DNA from: Antarcticimicrobium luteum
GTDB taxonomy: Bacteria > Pseudomonadota > Alphaproteobacteria > Rhodobacterales > Rhodobacteraceae
Assembly: GCF_004358185.1 (NCBI RefSeq)
Contig: NZ_SMUV01000065.1
Span: 62,001-126,000 of the forward strand
DNA length: 64,000 nucleotides
Direction of reading: 5' to 3'
In this document: piece after piece, positions 9,344-18,844 of the stretch
Position numbering within the stretch: position 1 is the first letter of the stretch
Layout: each line of letters opens with the position of its first letter
Made by a program: the position numbers and the translations under genes
Notes under the pieces: generated by a model
What the model was told of the DNA's origin: nothing
Seen by the model: only the letters and a program-made list of their open reading frames with translations
Database searches by the model: none

Positions 9344-11770
9344 TCACTGCATCAGCAAGGCCGCCTCATGCCGCTTCAGCGACCGGCGCGCAGACTGATA
9401 GCCCCTGAACCCCTGTTCCGAGGTCAACTCGGGGAACAGGTCCAGCAATTCCGCCCGCTGGGCGCTGTCCATGCCCTCCAGCGTCAGATCGCCCGGCTGG
9501 AAACTTTCGGTCCAGGCCCCGTCCGAGAGCACGACCTCATGCTGGTCGAACATGAAGTGGATATAGGTGACCGAGGACAAATCCACCCGCTCGATCCCGT
9601 CGGTGCCAATCAGATGCTTGGCCGCGACCAGAACCTCGCGCTCTTCGAAATAGAGCGCGGTGCGGTCGTTGGCGATCAACACACGGTGCTGCGGGCTGAC
9701 CATCATGTCGCGTTCCGGCAACCCCTTGCCGAGCGCGCCCTTGCGGATCATCACCGGCTGCAGGTGATCGGCCAGTGACAGTTCCAGCCCGTTCAGGCGG
9801 CGCTTGCCGATCCAGCGGATCTCCTGGATGCCGTTGTCGCGGGTGATCACCCGGTCGCCGACCTCCAGATCCTCGACCGGCCGTTCGCCCTGGGGCGTTG
9901 CGATCCGGGTGCCGGGGGTGAAACAGGGCACGATCTTCTCGATTTCCTTGAAGGTCATCGAGCCGGTCACGCTGCCGGTGCTGTCCAGCAGATCCATCGT
10001 CCCCGAGGTGCTGTTGCCGTCGGCGTCGTCGGTCTCGCTGGTGATGACATAGCGCTGGCCGCCCATGTAGAGCGTATCGAAATCATCGCCGCCGCTGCCG
10101 CCATCGACCGAGTCGCCGCCCTCATAGCTGCCGCGGAAATCATCGCGCCCATCGCCGCCGAACACCGTATCCACGCCCTGACCGCCGATCAGGGTGTCGT
10201 TGCCGGCGCCACCGTCGATATAATCGTCGTCGATGCCGCCGTCGATGACGTCATTTCCATCGTCGCCATAGATGGTGTCGTCGTCATCCTGGCCATAGAT
10301 GGTGTCGTCGCCGGCACCGCCGTGGATCACATCCATGCCATTGGTGGTTTCCGGGTCCGGGTCGCCGGCGCTGCCGTCGTCGGGAATGTTCGGCACGTCG
10401 GGAAAGCTGGGGTCCAGACCGCCATAGATGGTGTCGTTACCCTCGCCGCCATCGATCGTGTCGGCGCCTTCGCCGCCGACAATGAAGTCGTCGCCGCTGC
10501 CGCCGTCGATCTGGTCGTCGTCCAGACCGCCATCAATGGTGTCATTGCCGGCACCGCCGTAGATCACATCGTTATCGTCGCCGGTGATGATCGTGTCATT
10601 TCCGGCGCCGCCATCGACGGTATCACGGTCGTCATAGGGATCGGAGTCCGCCGGCACCTCCGGCAGCCCCTGGTAGGAGGGGAAGCCGCGATCGGGCAGC
10701 GGAACGCCAGAGGTCGAGCTGGTGTCGATGGTGTCATCGCCGTCGCCGCCGTAGACCGTGTCGTTGCCGTCGCCGCCGGTGATGGTGTCCCTGCCGCCTT
10801 CGCCATAGATGATGTCGTCGCCCTCGCCGCCATGCAGCTGGTCGTCGCCGTCAGCGCCCGGGTCGGCGTCCGGGGCGTCGAAATAGATATCCGTCACCGC
10901 GATTCCGGAGTCTGCCGGGCCGTCCTGATCGTGGACGATTTCCAGCGACGAGATCGGGCCGGCAATCTCGACAAGAACCGAGTGCGTCGTGCTGGTATAG
11001 GGCATGTTGCCGCCTACCGAGGTCGCGGTATCGTCCCCGGCCACGGCATCGGTATCCGACAGCGTCACACGGGACCCGCCGGTCAGGGTGACCTCGACCG
11101 GGTCGCCGTTGGCGTCGAACGCCTTGACCGTGACGACGCCGTCATTGTCGATATCGTTGATCCGGAACGACACGTTCTCGACCGGCGCGGAAAAGTCCAG
11201 ATCGTAGACCACCGGGTCGCCCTGGACATAGGCGTCGGAATCCAGCGCGCTGGTGCTGTCCGCCGGGGCGCCATCGGTGGTGATGCCGTCCACCAGTTGC
11301 GTCTCGGCAGAGAAGGTAGAAGCGCTGGCCGGCGACTGCGAGACCACGGTAAAGGTCACGTCGACGCTGCCGGTGTTCTGGGTGAAACCGCCGCTCAGAT
11401 CGTCATAGGCGTCGATATCGCCGCCATCGTCCGGGTCGGGGGCCAGATCCCATTGGAACACCTGGCGCCCACCGCTGGTGCCCGGGGCGTTGGCGTCACC
11501 GTAAAGAATATCGTCGCCGGACTGGCCGTAGACCTCGTCATCGCCGCTGCCGGCATAGACCACGTCGTCGCCCTCGCCCGCCTCGACGTAATCGTCGCCG
11601 CCTTTCGCATCCACGATATCGTCATCGGGACCGGCGCTCGGGTCGATCGCGTCACCGTTGTCGATCATATCGCCTTCGGGATCGCCGGTGTAGGCAACGT
11701 CAATCCGGTTGTCGTTTTCGTCGCCTTCAACAAACCCGGCGCCCGTGGGTGGACGTGTAATGGGCATCAC
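9344..11770 (-). CDS. RTX-repeat protein with C-terminal Hint domain
   Basis: 808 residues, very acidic. RTX-type nonapeptides (GGxGxDxxx) occur near residues 55-95 and densely from about 305 to 560. A non-repeat domain (about 105-300) separates the two blocks, and a Hint domain begins at Cys616 (CFTPGTRIATPQGERPVEDL), with the conserved SPQHRVL box about 75 residues later. RTX repeats bind calcium and are typical of type I-secreted proteins; Hint domains of this class (Hint_2) are common in Rhodobacterales RTX proteins and are related to self-splicing inteins. There is no classical signal peptide. No type I secretion genes lie nearby. The function of the central domain is unknown. Confidence 0.85.
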   Translation of the reverse strand: MMPITRPPTGAGFVEGDENDNRIDVAYTGDPEGDMIDNGDAIDPSAGPDDDIVDAKGGDDYVEAGEGDDVVYAGSGDDEVYGQSGDDILYGDANAPGTSGGRQVFQWDLAPDPDDGGDIDAYDDLSGGFTQNTGSVDVTFTVVSQSPASASTFSAETQLVDGITTDGAPADSTSALDSDAYVQGDPVVYDLDFSAPVENVSFRINDIDNDGVVTVKAFDANGDPVEVTLTGGSRVTLSDTDAVAGDDTATSVGGNMPYTSTTHSVLVEIAGPISSLEIVHDQDGPADSGIAVTDIYFDAPDADPGADGDDQLHGGEGDDIIYGEGGRDTITGGDGNDTVYGGDGDDTIDTSSTSGVPLPDRGFPSYQGLPEVPADSDPYDDRDTVDGGAGNDTIITGDDNDVIYGGAGNDTIDGGLDDDQIDGGSGDDFIVGGEGADTIDGGEGNDTIYGGLDPSFPDVPNIPDDGSAGDPDPETTNGMDVIHGGAGDDTIYGQDDDDTIYGDDGNDVIDGGIDDDYIDGGAGNDTLIGGQGVDTVFGGDGRDDFRGSYEGGDSVDGGSGGDDFDTLYMGGQRYVITSETDDADGNSTSGTMDLLDSTGSVTGSMTFKEIEKIVPCFTPGTRIATPQGERPVEDLEVGDRVITRDNGIQEIRWIGKRRLNGLELSLADHLQPVMIRKGALGKGLPERDMMVSPQHRVLIANDRTALYFEEREVLVAAKHLIGTDGIERVDLSSVTYIHFMFDQHEVVLSDGAWTESFQPGDLTLEGMDSAQRAELLDLFPELTSEQGFRGYQSARRSLKRHEAALLMQ

Positions 11771-12626
11771 TCTCTCCTTTTCGACACACGCCGATCACCT
11801 GGCCGCAACTCGCGCCCGTCGGCCGCCAAACTGATGCAATCCGTCTCCCGCAGGCCATCCCGCCCGCTCAGCGTGAAACAATTCGGAAAATCCGGCCACT
11901 TCGACCGGTGCCCGCCGCACTGCGACAGACATTCGCCATGCCCGCGCCGCCGACAAAGTCCGGCCGCGCACATGTGTTTCCTGCATCGTTTCGATGCGAA
12001 CAGACGGTCGCCTCCGCGACCTACAGACAATGCCCCCAGTTGGCATGTTAAGAATTACCCGTTGGCCGGGGCCGGTCAAAAAGAAAATTCTAACAAAATT
12101 GCGGGCGTTTTCACCGGGACCCGTTGTTCGCGCCCCGGACAGGCCTCGGACAAGGTGCAGACCGACAGGGGATTGTTTCCGTTTTTTGCCGTTTTTCGGA
12201 ACATTTCCCCTTCATCCATCCGATTGCCGGCCAATTCCGGGTCAAATCCTTCCCGATTGTTTCCGATCCTTGCGGTCATGCCCACGGTAAGATCGCCCGC
12301 GCCGCCCCCCCAGCCGGTTGGAATGAGCCCCTGCCCCCGCCCCCACAAAGCGCAGTTTTTTGAACCAATCCCCCAGTATCTGACAAAACTCTTTCCTTGT
12401 TGGGAACAATCTTTCGCCCCTGACGATGATTCGGGCCGTTAACCTTTTCACCCCCGCCCCAGCGATCTCCACCTCTGCGGGGCACTTATGGAGCGCCACA
12501 CGGCCGGCCCACGAAACCCATGGACATTTCATCCCCTTTTCCGGCTACTCTGGGCATCGAACACGGTTTCCCGGTCCGCCCGCCTGCGCGGCCGCCCGAG
12601 GAAACCGGACGAACAACCGGGAGAGC
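11771..12626. other. 856-bp intergenic region, no convincing gene
   Basis: This gap lies between the divergent RTX/Hint gene (minus) and the amidohydrolase (plus), so both promoters should be in it. Locally it is poorer in G+C than its surroundings, especially 12040-12110 and 12370-12430. Open frames across it are high-GC artefacts without recognisable domains. I could not identify a persuasive sigma-70 promoter. Confidence 0.6.
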
Positions 12627-14258
12627 ATGATGAGCCAGATCACCGTCTTTGGCGCGAAAAAGATCGTAACGATGGACCCCAGCCACCCGACCGCCACCCA
12701 TGTGGCGGTGCGGGACGGGCATATCCTGGCCGTCGGCGGGCCCGACTGCGCCGATGCCTGGGGGCCGGTCACCCATGACGACAGCCTGTCCCACGCGGTG
12801 CTGTTGCCCGGTTTTGTCGAGGGGCACGCCCATATGATGGCCGGCGCGATGTGGAATATGACCTATGCCGGCTATCACGACCGGATCGACCCCGGCGGCA
12901 CGCTGCACAAGGGGATGACCGACATCGATGCGGTGATCGACCGGCTGCGCGAACGGGCCGCCGCGCTGCCGCCGGGCGCGCCGCTGCTGGCCTGGGGCTT
13001 CGATCCGATCTTTCTGCCCACCGAGCGGCTGAGCCGCAAACACCTCGACTCGGTGGCCGGTGATCGCCCGGTGGCGGTGATGTTCTCCAACTTCCACCTG
13101 ATGTGCGTGAACTCCGCCGCGCTGGAGCTGGCCGGCTATTCCCATGAGACCAATGCCGAGGGCGTGGTCAAAGGCCCCGATGGCGAGCCCACCGGCGAGT
13201 TGCAGGAAATGGCGGCGATGTTCCCGGTCATGCGCCGGGTCGGCATGGATTTCCGCGGCCTGTCGCAAAGCGCGCAGGCGATCCGTACCTATGCCGATGT
13301 CTGCCGTCTGGCCGGGGTGACCACGGTAACCGACCTCTATTCCCAGATGGAAGAGGACGATCTCGACACCCTGCTGGAGATCACCGGCGAACCCGGCTTT
13401 GGTGTGCGCCTGGTGCCGGCGCTGGGGGCGGCGGGCGCCCCGCCGGAGGAGACCGCGCAAAAGGCGCTGCGCCTGCGCGCGAAATCCACCGACAAGCTGC
13501 GCCTCGGCGCGGTCAAACTGATGACCGACGGCTCGATCCAGGGCTGGACCGCGCGGGTGAAATGGCCCGGCTATGTCGGCGGCCAGCCCAACGGCATCTG
13601 GAACACGCCGCCGGACATGATCCATATCCAGTGCGAGACCTTTCAGAGGCACGGGCTGCAGATGCATATCCATGTCAACGGCGACGAGGCCTCTTCTGTC
13701 GCGCTCGACGCGCTGGAAGCGGCGGCGCGCAAACATCCCTGGCCCGGTGCGCGTCACGTGCTGCAGCATTGCCAGATGATGGGGCCGGACCAGTTCCGCC
13801 GCTGCGCCGATCTCGGCGTCTGCAGCAATATCTTCTCCAACCACATCTGGTATTTCGGCGACCAGCATCTGGCGCTGACCGTCGGCAGGGATCGCGCCCT
13901 GCGCATGAATGCCGCGCGCTCCGCGCTGGACGCGGGGGTGCATGTGGCGCTGCATTCGGACGCGCCGGTGACCGCGATGGGCCCGCTGTTCACCGCCTGG
14001 GCGGCCGTCAACCGGCAGACGATGACCGACCGTGTGCTGGGCGAGGAACAGCGCATCACCGTATCCGAGGCGCTTTATGCCATCACCCTCGGGGCGGCCT
14101 ATACGCTGCGGCTGGATGGCGAGATCGGCAGTATCGAGACTGGCAAGATCGCCGATTTCGCTGTGCTGGGCGAGGATCCCACCGCCGTTCCGCCCGCTCT
14201 GCTGAAGGATGTGCCGGTGCTGGGCACGGTGTCCGGCGGGATCGTGAACCTGTCATGA
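12627..14258 (+). CDS. amidohydrolase family 3 (YtcJ-like) metal-dependent hydrolase
   Basis: 543 residues from the first of two adjacent ATGs; a GGGAGAG ribosome site lies just upstream. The N-terminal FGAKKIVTMDP and the metal-binding EGHAHMM motif, a later MHIHVNGDEAS and LHSDAPVTAMGPL are the landmarks of amidohydrolase_3 (YtcJ/AepA-like) enzymes, cytosolic zinc-type hydrolases of amides and related bonds. The substrate is not predictable. Its stop overlaps the start of a CobW-type GTPase in an ATGA, which suggests that GTPase supplies metal to it. The TRAP transporter downstream may import its substrate. Confidence 0.85.
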   Translation: MMSQITVFGAKKIVTMDPSHPTATHVAVRDGHILAVGGPDCADAWGPVTHDDSLSHAVLLPGFVEGHAHMMAGAMWNMTYAGYHDRIDPGGTLHKGMTDIDAVIDRLRERAAALPPGAPLLAWGFDPIFLPTERLSRKHLDSVAGDRPVAVMFSNFHLMCVNSAALELAGYSHETNAEGVVKGPDGEPTGELQEMAAMFPVMRRVGMDFRGLSQSAQAIRTYADVCRLAGVTTVTDLYSQMEEDDLDTLLEITGEPGFGVRLVPALGAAGAPPEETAQKALRLRAKSTDKLRLGAVKLMTDGSIQGWTARVKWPGYVGGQPNGIWNTPPDMIHIQCETFQRHGLQMHIHVNGDEASSVALDALEAAARKHPWPGARHVLQHCQMMGPDQFRRCADLGVCSNIFSNHIWYFGDQHLALTVGRDRALRMNAARSALDAGVHVALHSDAPVTAMGPLFTAWAAVNRQTMTDRVLGEEQRITVSEALYAITLGAAYTLRLDGEIGSIETGKIADFAVLGEDPTAVPPALLKDVPVLGTVSGGIVNLS

Positions 14259-15130
14259 CGCGCCTGCCGCTCACGGTGATCAGCGGCTATCTCGGCGCCG
14301 GCAAGACCACACTGATCAACCGGCTTCTGTCCGAGGACCACGGGCTGCGCCTGCTGGTGCTGGTCAACGATTTCGGCGCCATCAATATCGACGCCGCCCT
14401 GATCGAAACCAGCGATGACGACACCATCGCGCTGACCAATGGCTGCGTCTGCTGCACCATGGGGGCGGATCTGTTCATGGCGCTGGGCGATGCGCTGGAC
14501 CGCAGGCCGCGCCCCGACCATCTGCTGGTCGAGGCCAGCGGCATCGCCGACCCCGCCGCCATCGCCAATGCGGCGATTGCCGAGCCGGAGCTGTCATATG
14601 CCGGCATCGTCACGCTGGTCGATGTGCTGAACGGTCCGGGCCTGCTGGACGATGCGCGGATCGCGCCGCAGCTCGAACAGCAGATCAGGGTGGCCGACCT
14701 GGTGTTTCTGACCAAGGGGGCGGCGCCCGACCCGGCCCTGCTGGACCGCCTCGGGCGTATCGGCGCGCGCAGCCCGCAGCCGTTGCCCGAAGACGGCCCG
14801 CTTGCGCCGCTGCTGTTTGGCATCCTGCCGCATCCGCAGGGACGCGCCGCCGCGCCGCACCCGGCCTATGTGCGCTGGCATCACGAAACCGACGCGGTGA
14901 TCGGCCGCGCGGCGCTGGATGACAGGCTGACCGCGCGGCCCGAGGATCTCTATCGCCTCAAGGGGTTTGTCCTGACCGACGACGGCCCCTGCGAGGTGCA
15001 GGTGGTCGGCCGCAACGTGCAGGTCAAACGCGGCCGGGCCGAGCGGACCGCGCTGGTCGGCCTGGGCCTGACCGGGCGGATCACCACGCGGGACATCGAG
15101 GCCTGGTGGAGCGGCGCGCCGACCAGCTAG
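14255..15130 (+). CDS. CobW/COG0523-family GTPase (putative metallochaperone)
   Basis: 291 residues. Walker A GYLGAGKTTLINRLL, the family's GCVCC metal-binding motif and EASGIADP are present, and a C-terminal CobW_C-like region contains RLKGFVLTDDGP. COG0523 proteins couple GTP hydrolysis to delivery of zinc or cobalt to client enzymes. The gene overlaps the amidohydrolase by 4 bases, so that metal-dependent enzyme is the likely client. This is inference from position; the protein could also serve cobalamin or general zinc homeostasis. Confidence 0.85.
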   Translation: MTRLPLTVISGYLGAGKTTLINRLLSEDHGLRLLVLVNDFGAINIDAALIETSDDDTIALTNGCVCCTMGADLFMALGDALDRRPRPDHLLVEASGIADPAAIANAAIAEPELSYAGIVTLVDVLNGPGLLDDARIAPQLEQQIRVADLVFLTKGAAPDPALLDRLGRIGARSPQPLPEDGPLAPLLFGILPHPQGRAAAPHPAYVRWHHETDAVIGRAALDDRLTARPEDLYRLKGFVLTDDGPCEVQVVGRNVQVKRGRAERTALVGLGLTGRITTRDIEAWWSGAPTS

Positions 15131-15180
15131 ATCCGCGCACCGGCGCACCGGCGCAGCGCGCGGCACTGCCCGGCGGTGCC

Positions 15181-15675
15181 TCAGAAATCATGCTTGCGGA
15201 TATTGCCCAGCATCTTGTGCAGCGTTCCGAGAAAAGCCCGCTGTTCGGCCTCGTCGATGCCCTCGAACATGCGGTCGTGGCTGGCGGCCATATGCGGCCA
15301 CATCCGGTCGAACGCCGCCCGCCCGGACCGGGTCAGATAGATCCGGCTGGCGCGCTGGTCGTCCGGGTCGCTCTCGCGCCGCACCAGCCCCTCGGTGCAC
15401 AGCGAGTCCACAGCGCGCGACAGGGTCGACTGTTCCACCACCGCATAGACGCCGAGCTGCGACAATTGCAGCCCGTCGATCACCGACAACACCGCCAGCG
15501 CCCGCATCTTGGCGGTGCTGAGCCCCAGCGCGGTCATCTCCCGCCGCAGATCGGCGTTGTACCGTCCCATGATCCGGTTCATCAGATAGGGGGCGAACCC
15601 GTTCAGCCCGACCTCGCCCAGCCAGGGGGTCCGGCCCGGATCGTCGCCCTCCGGCTGACCAATTGCCTCGTTCAT
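15181..15675 (-). CDS. MarR-family transcriptional regulator
   Basis: 164 residues with a winged helix-turn-helix: the recognition region reads LGVYAVVEQSTLSRAVDSL and the wing RRESDPDDQRASRIYLT, both typical of MarR. It is divergent from the TRAP operon that begins at 16019 and is separated from it by 343 bases containing two copies of a 14-base direct repeat. It probably represses that operon and responds to a small acidic ligand. Its 3' end faces the CobW gene. Confidence 0.9.
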   Translation of the reverse strand: MNEAIGQPEGDDPGRTPWLGEVGLNGFAPYLMNRIMGRYNADLRREMTALGLSTAKMRALAVLSVIDGLQLSQLGVYAVVEQSTLSRAVDSLCTEGLVRRESDPDDQRASRIYLTRSGRAAFDRMWPHMAASHDRMFEGIDEAEQRAFLGTLHKMLGNIRKHDF

Positions 15676-16018
15676 GCACCCCGCCCTTCCGACTGCCTCT
15701 TGCTCTGATGTCTTTTTCCATGAATTTCCGGGTTACCGCAACAGCGTGCCGCAGACCACCTTGTCGCATGGCCCCGCGCCCGTGCGCTGCGGAGCAGGAA
15801 AAATAAACTTCCGTTTGCATGTATACTTGACGAATAAAAAGCATACTAATTACCCTGTCGATACGATGCGCGAAAAGATCCGCTTCGACCTGCAAACCAC
15901 CGGCGCGCAGAGGGAGCGCACCCGTTTGCATGTATTGACAACCGCCGACACAGACGGCGGCACCTCCGTCCGAACGCCGGAGCCGCGCCGCCACCACAAA
16001 CTCACAGGGAGAGGGTCC
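15676..16018. promoter_or_regulatory. divergent control region of MarR and TRAP operon with a direct repeat
   Basis: The 14-base sequence CCGTTTGCATGTAT occurs twice, at 15811-15824 and 15922-15935, exactly 111 bases apart. Each copy overlaps or immediately precedes a TTGAC element (TTGACG at 15827-15832, TTGACA at 15935-15940) suited to a -35 box; good -10 boxes are not obvious. The repeats are candidate binding sites for the adjacent MarR. The part around 15800-15860 is distinctly AT-rich. Confidence 0.5.
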
Positions 16019-16975
16019 ATGAAAAAACTAGCATTCGCCGCACTCGCGGCCTGCCTTGCCGGCGCGCCGGCGCTCGCCGAAGAGGTCACCCTGCGCGGGG
16101 TCAGCGCCTTTGCCGGCGGCACCACCTTTTCGCGGCCTTTCGAGGCCTTCGTTGCCCATGTGAACGAGATCGGCAAGGGCGTTGTGCAGATCGATTATGT
16201 CGGCGGGCCCGAGGCCGTGCCGCCGTTCGAGCTGGGCAATGCGGTCTCCGGCGGCGTCGTCGACATCGCCAACGACACCTCGGCGTTCTACACCAATCTG
16301 GTGCCCACCGGCGACGCGTTGCACCTGGCCACCAACACCGTACAGGAGCAGCGCGCGAACGGCTGTTTCGACAAGATCGACGCCATCCACCAGGAGCAGA
16401 TGAATGCCAAGTTCCTCGCCCGTACCGGCGACAACGTGGCCTTTCACCTCTATCTGACCAAACCCATCGAGGGCCCGGACCTGAGCGGGCTGACCATCCG
16501 CACCACCCCGGTGTATCGCGCCATGTTCGAAGCCCTCGGCGCCACCTTGGTGCGCACCGCCCCGGGCGAGGTCTATACCGCGCTGGAGCGTGGCGCCATC
16601 GACGGCTATGGCTGGCCGTTGCAGGGGGTGATGGATCTGGGCTGGGACGAGCAGACCAAGTATCGCGTCGACCCCGGCTTTTATCAGGTCGATGTGAATA
16701 TCCTGGTCAACCTCGACCGCTGGAACGGGATTTCGGATGAGGCCAGGGCGGTCCTGCAGCAGGCCGCCGAGTGGGTCGAGGCGAAGAACGCCGAGAATAT
16801 CGCCATCAACGCCGAGGAGGCCTCCAAGCAGGCCGGAGCCGGAATCGAGGTGATCACCTTCTCGCCCGAGGATCAGGCCAAGTGGCTGGCCACCTCGCAA
16901 GAGGCCGGCTGGGCCGGTGTGGCCGCGGTGGATGCCGCGATCGCCGCGGATCTCAAGGCCTGCCTGGTCGAGTGA
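16019..16975 (+). CDS. TRAP transporter solute-binding protein (DctP family)
   Basis: 318 residues, with a clear signal peptide (MKKLAFAALAACLAGAPALA, cleavage after residue 20). The mature part has DctP landmarks, including GLTIRTTPVYRAMFEALGATLV and ALERGAIDGYGWPLQG. The periplasmic protein binds an organic acid and hands it to the membrane subunits encoded directly downstream. A GGGAGAGGG ribosome site supports this start. The ligand is unknown. Confidence 0.92.
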   Translation: MKKLAFAALAACLAGAPALAEEVTLRGVSAFAGGTTFSRPFEAFVAHVNEIGKGVVQIDYVGGPEAVPPFELGNAVSGGVVDIANDTSAFYTNLVPTGDALHLATNTVQEQRANGCFDKIDAIHQEQMNAKFLARTGDNVAFHLYLTKPIEGPDLSGLTIRTTPVYRAMFEALGATLVRTAPGEVYTALERGAIDGYGWPLQGVMDLGWDEQTKYRVDPGFYQVDVNILVNLDRWNGISDEARAVLQQAAEWVEAKNAENIAINAEEASKQAGAGIEVITFSPEDQAKWLATSQEAGWAGVAAVDAAIAADLKACLVE

Positions 16976-17002
16976 CCCGCAATACGAAGGGGGCCTGACA
17001 CC

Positions 17003-17503
17003 ATGTCCAATCTGAACGCGCTGTTCGACGGCGTGCTCAAGGCCTGCGCGGCGCTGGCCGGAACCATCTTCGCGGCAATCGCGGCGATGATCTCGGTCAA
17101 CGTCGTGCTTCGTAACCTGTTCGGCAGCCCGGTTTACGGGCTGCTGGACGCTGTGGAATACGGGCTGCTGGTGGCCACCTTCCTCGGCGCGCCCTGGGTG
17201 TTGTGGAAGCGCGGCCATGTCACCGTCGATCTGGTCACCGCCGCCCTTCCGGGCCGGCTGGCCGCGCCGCTGGCACGGCTGACGGCGCTGATCGGGCTGG
17301 CGGCCTGCGCGGCGCTGGTGCGCTATGCCGGCGAGGCGGCGCTGATCTCGGCGCAGCGTGGCTCGATGATCCGCACCGCCTTTGTCATTCCCGAATGGTG
17401 GGTACTGGCGGTGGCGCCGCTGGGCTTTGCGCTGCTGGCGCTGGAATTCCTGCGGCAGATGGTCGGGCGCGCCGACCGCGGCCGAATAACGGCGGGGCTT
17501 TAG
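17003..17503 (+). CDS. TRAP transporter small permease (DctQ)
   Basis: 166 residues with about four transmembrane helices and the DctQ pattern VVLRNLFGSPVYGLLDAVEYGLL followed by GHVTVDLVTAALP. It is the small membrane subunit that pairs with the large permease 5 bases downstream. The spacing from the binding-protein gene is 27 bases, so the three form one operon. Confidence 0.9.
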   Translation: MSNLNALFDGVLKACAALAGTIFAAIAAMISVNVVLRNLFGSPVYGLLDAVEYGLLVATFLGAPWVLWKRGHVTVDLVTAALPGRLAAPLARLTALIGLAACAALVRYAGEAALISAQRGSMIRTAFVIPEWWVLAVAPLGFALLALEFLRQMVGRADRGRITAGL

Positions 17504-17508
17504 ACGCA

Positions 17509-18828
17509 ATGGACTGGACCCTTGTTCTTGGCCTGATGCTGGGCGGACTGGCGCTGCTATTGCTGATGGGGCTGCCGGTGGCCTTTGCCTTTCTCACCGT
17601 CACCGTGATCGGCGCCTACGAGGTGCTGGGCGGCGAGCGCGGCGTTATGCAACTGGCCCGCAATGCGGTGCAATCCATCGCAAGTTTCCAGCTTGCTCCG
17701 ATCCCGCTCTTCATCCTGATGGGCGAGCTTTTGTTCCAGACCGGCGTGGCCCATCGCGCCATCGACGCGGTCGACCGGGTGGTGACACGCATTCCCGGCC
17801 GCCTCGCGGTGGTCAGCGTCTTTGGCGGCACGCTGTTCGCGGCGCTGTCAGGATCGACCATCGCCAATACCGCCATGCTCGGCTCGACCCTGCTGCCGGG
17901 GATGCTGAAAAAGGGCTATGCGCCCACCATCGCCATGGGGCCGATCATGGCGTCGGGCGCAATCGCCATGCTGATCCCGCCCTCGGCGCTGGCGGTGCTG
18001 GTGGGCAGCCTCGCGGGCATTTCAATCGCCGGGCTGCTGATCGCCGGGGTGATCCCGGCGCTGCTGCTGTCAGTGCTCTTCGTGATCTGGATCGTCTGGC
18101 GGGTGACCCGCAATCCGTCCCTCGCGCCACCCGATCCGGGGGCCGAGGGGCTGACCCTGACCGAGCGTTGGGGGCCGTTCCTGCGCTATGTCGCGCCGCT
18201 GTCGCTGGTCTTCGCGGTGGTGATCGGCAGCCTGCTGGCGGGCATCGCCACGCCGACCGAAAGCGCCGCGCTCGGCTCGGTGGCGGCGCTGGCGCTGGGC
18301 GCCGGATACCGCGCGCTGAGCTGGAAAAAGCTGCAGTCGGCCCTTACCGAAACGGTCAAACTGTCGGTGATGATCCTCTTCATCATCCTGATTTCGCAGA
18401 CCTTTGCCCAGGTGCTGTCGTTCTCGGGGGCCACCAACGGGGTGATCCGCGCCGTCCAGGGCATCGGCCTCGACCCGGTGCAGGTGCTGGTCGGCATGAT
18501 CGTGATCCTGCTGATCATGGGCTGCTTCGTCGACCAGGTTTCGATGCTGATGGTCACGGTGCCGATTTTCGTGCCGCTGGCCAAGGCGGCGGGGATCGAT
18601 CCGCTGGTGCTGGGCGTCGTCTATCTGCTGACGATGGAGATCGGGCTCCTGACGCCGCCGTTTGGCCTCATCCTCTTCGTGATGCGCGGCGTCGCCCCGC
18701 CCGAGATCCGGATGTCCACCATCTATGCCTCGATCCTGCCTTTCGTGGCGATCAAGCTGCTGGTGCTCGCCCTCATCGTCTGGCAGCCTGCGCTGGGCAC
18801 ATGGCTGCCATCGATGATCGGGCGCTGA
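17509..18828 (+). CDS. TRAP transporter large permease (DctM)
   Basis: 439 residues with about 12 hydrophobic segments. Family landmarks include FILMGELLFQTGV, FGGTLFAALSGSTIANTAMLG and ATPTESAALGSVAALALG. It is the sodium-coupled channel subunit of the tripartite carrier. I start at the ATG at 17509, five bases after the dctQ stop, because homology to DctM begins there and no earlier start is needed. Confidence 0.92.
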   Translation: MDWTLVLGLMLGGLALLLLMGLPVAFAFLTVTVIGAYEVLGGERGVMQLARNAVQSIASFQLAPIPLFILMGELLFQTGVAHRAIDAVDRVVTRIPGRLAVVSVFGGTLFAALSGSTIANTAMLGSTLLPGMLKKGYAPTIAMGPIMASGAIAMLIPPSALAVLVGSLAGISIAGLLIAGVIPALLLSVLFVIWIVWRVTRNPSLAPPDPGAEGLTLTERWGPFLRYVAPLSLVFAVVIGSLLAGIATPTESAALGSVAALALGAGYRALSWKKLQSALTETVKLSVMILFIILISQTFAQVLSFSGATNGVIRAVQGIGLDPVQVLVGMIVILLIMGCFVDQVSMLMVTVPIFVPLAKAAGIDPLVLGVVYLLTMEIGLLTPPFGLILFVMRGVAPPEIRMSTIYASILPFVAIKLLVLALIVWQPALGTWLPSMIGR

Positions 18829-18844
18829 ACCACAAGGACCGGTA

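Noticed and set aside
9344-11770. DNA-level tandem repeats in the RTX gene as a mobile or CRISPR-like array
   Set aside because: They encode GGxGxD nonapeptides in frame and are explained by calcium-binding repeats.
10322-12442. 706-codon plus-strand frame opposite the RTX/Hint gene
   Set aside because: It mirrors RTX repeats, so its repetitive Val/Ala/Asp pattern is a by-product; it then runs through the intergenic gap without any motif.
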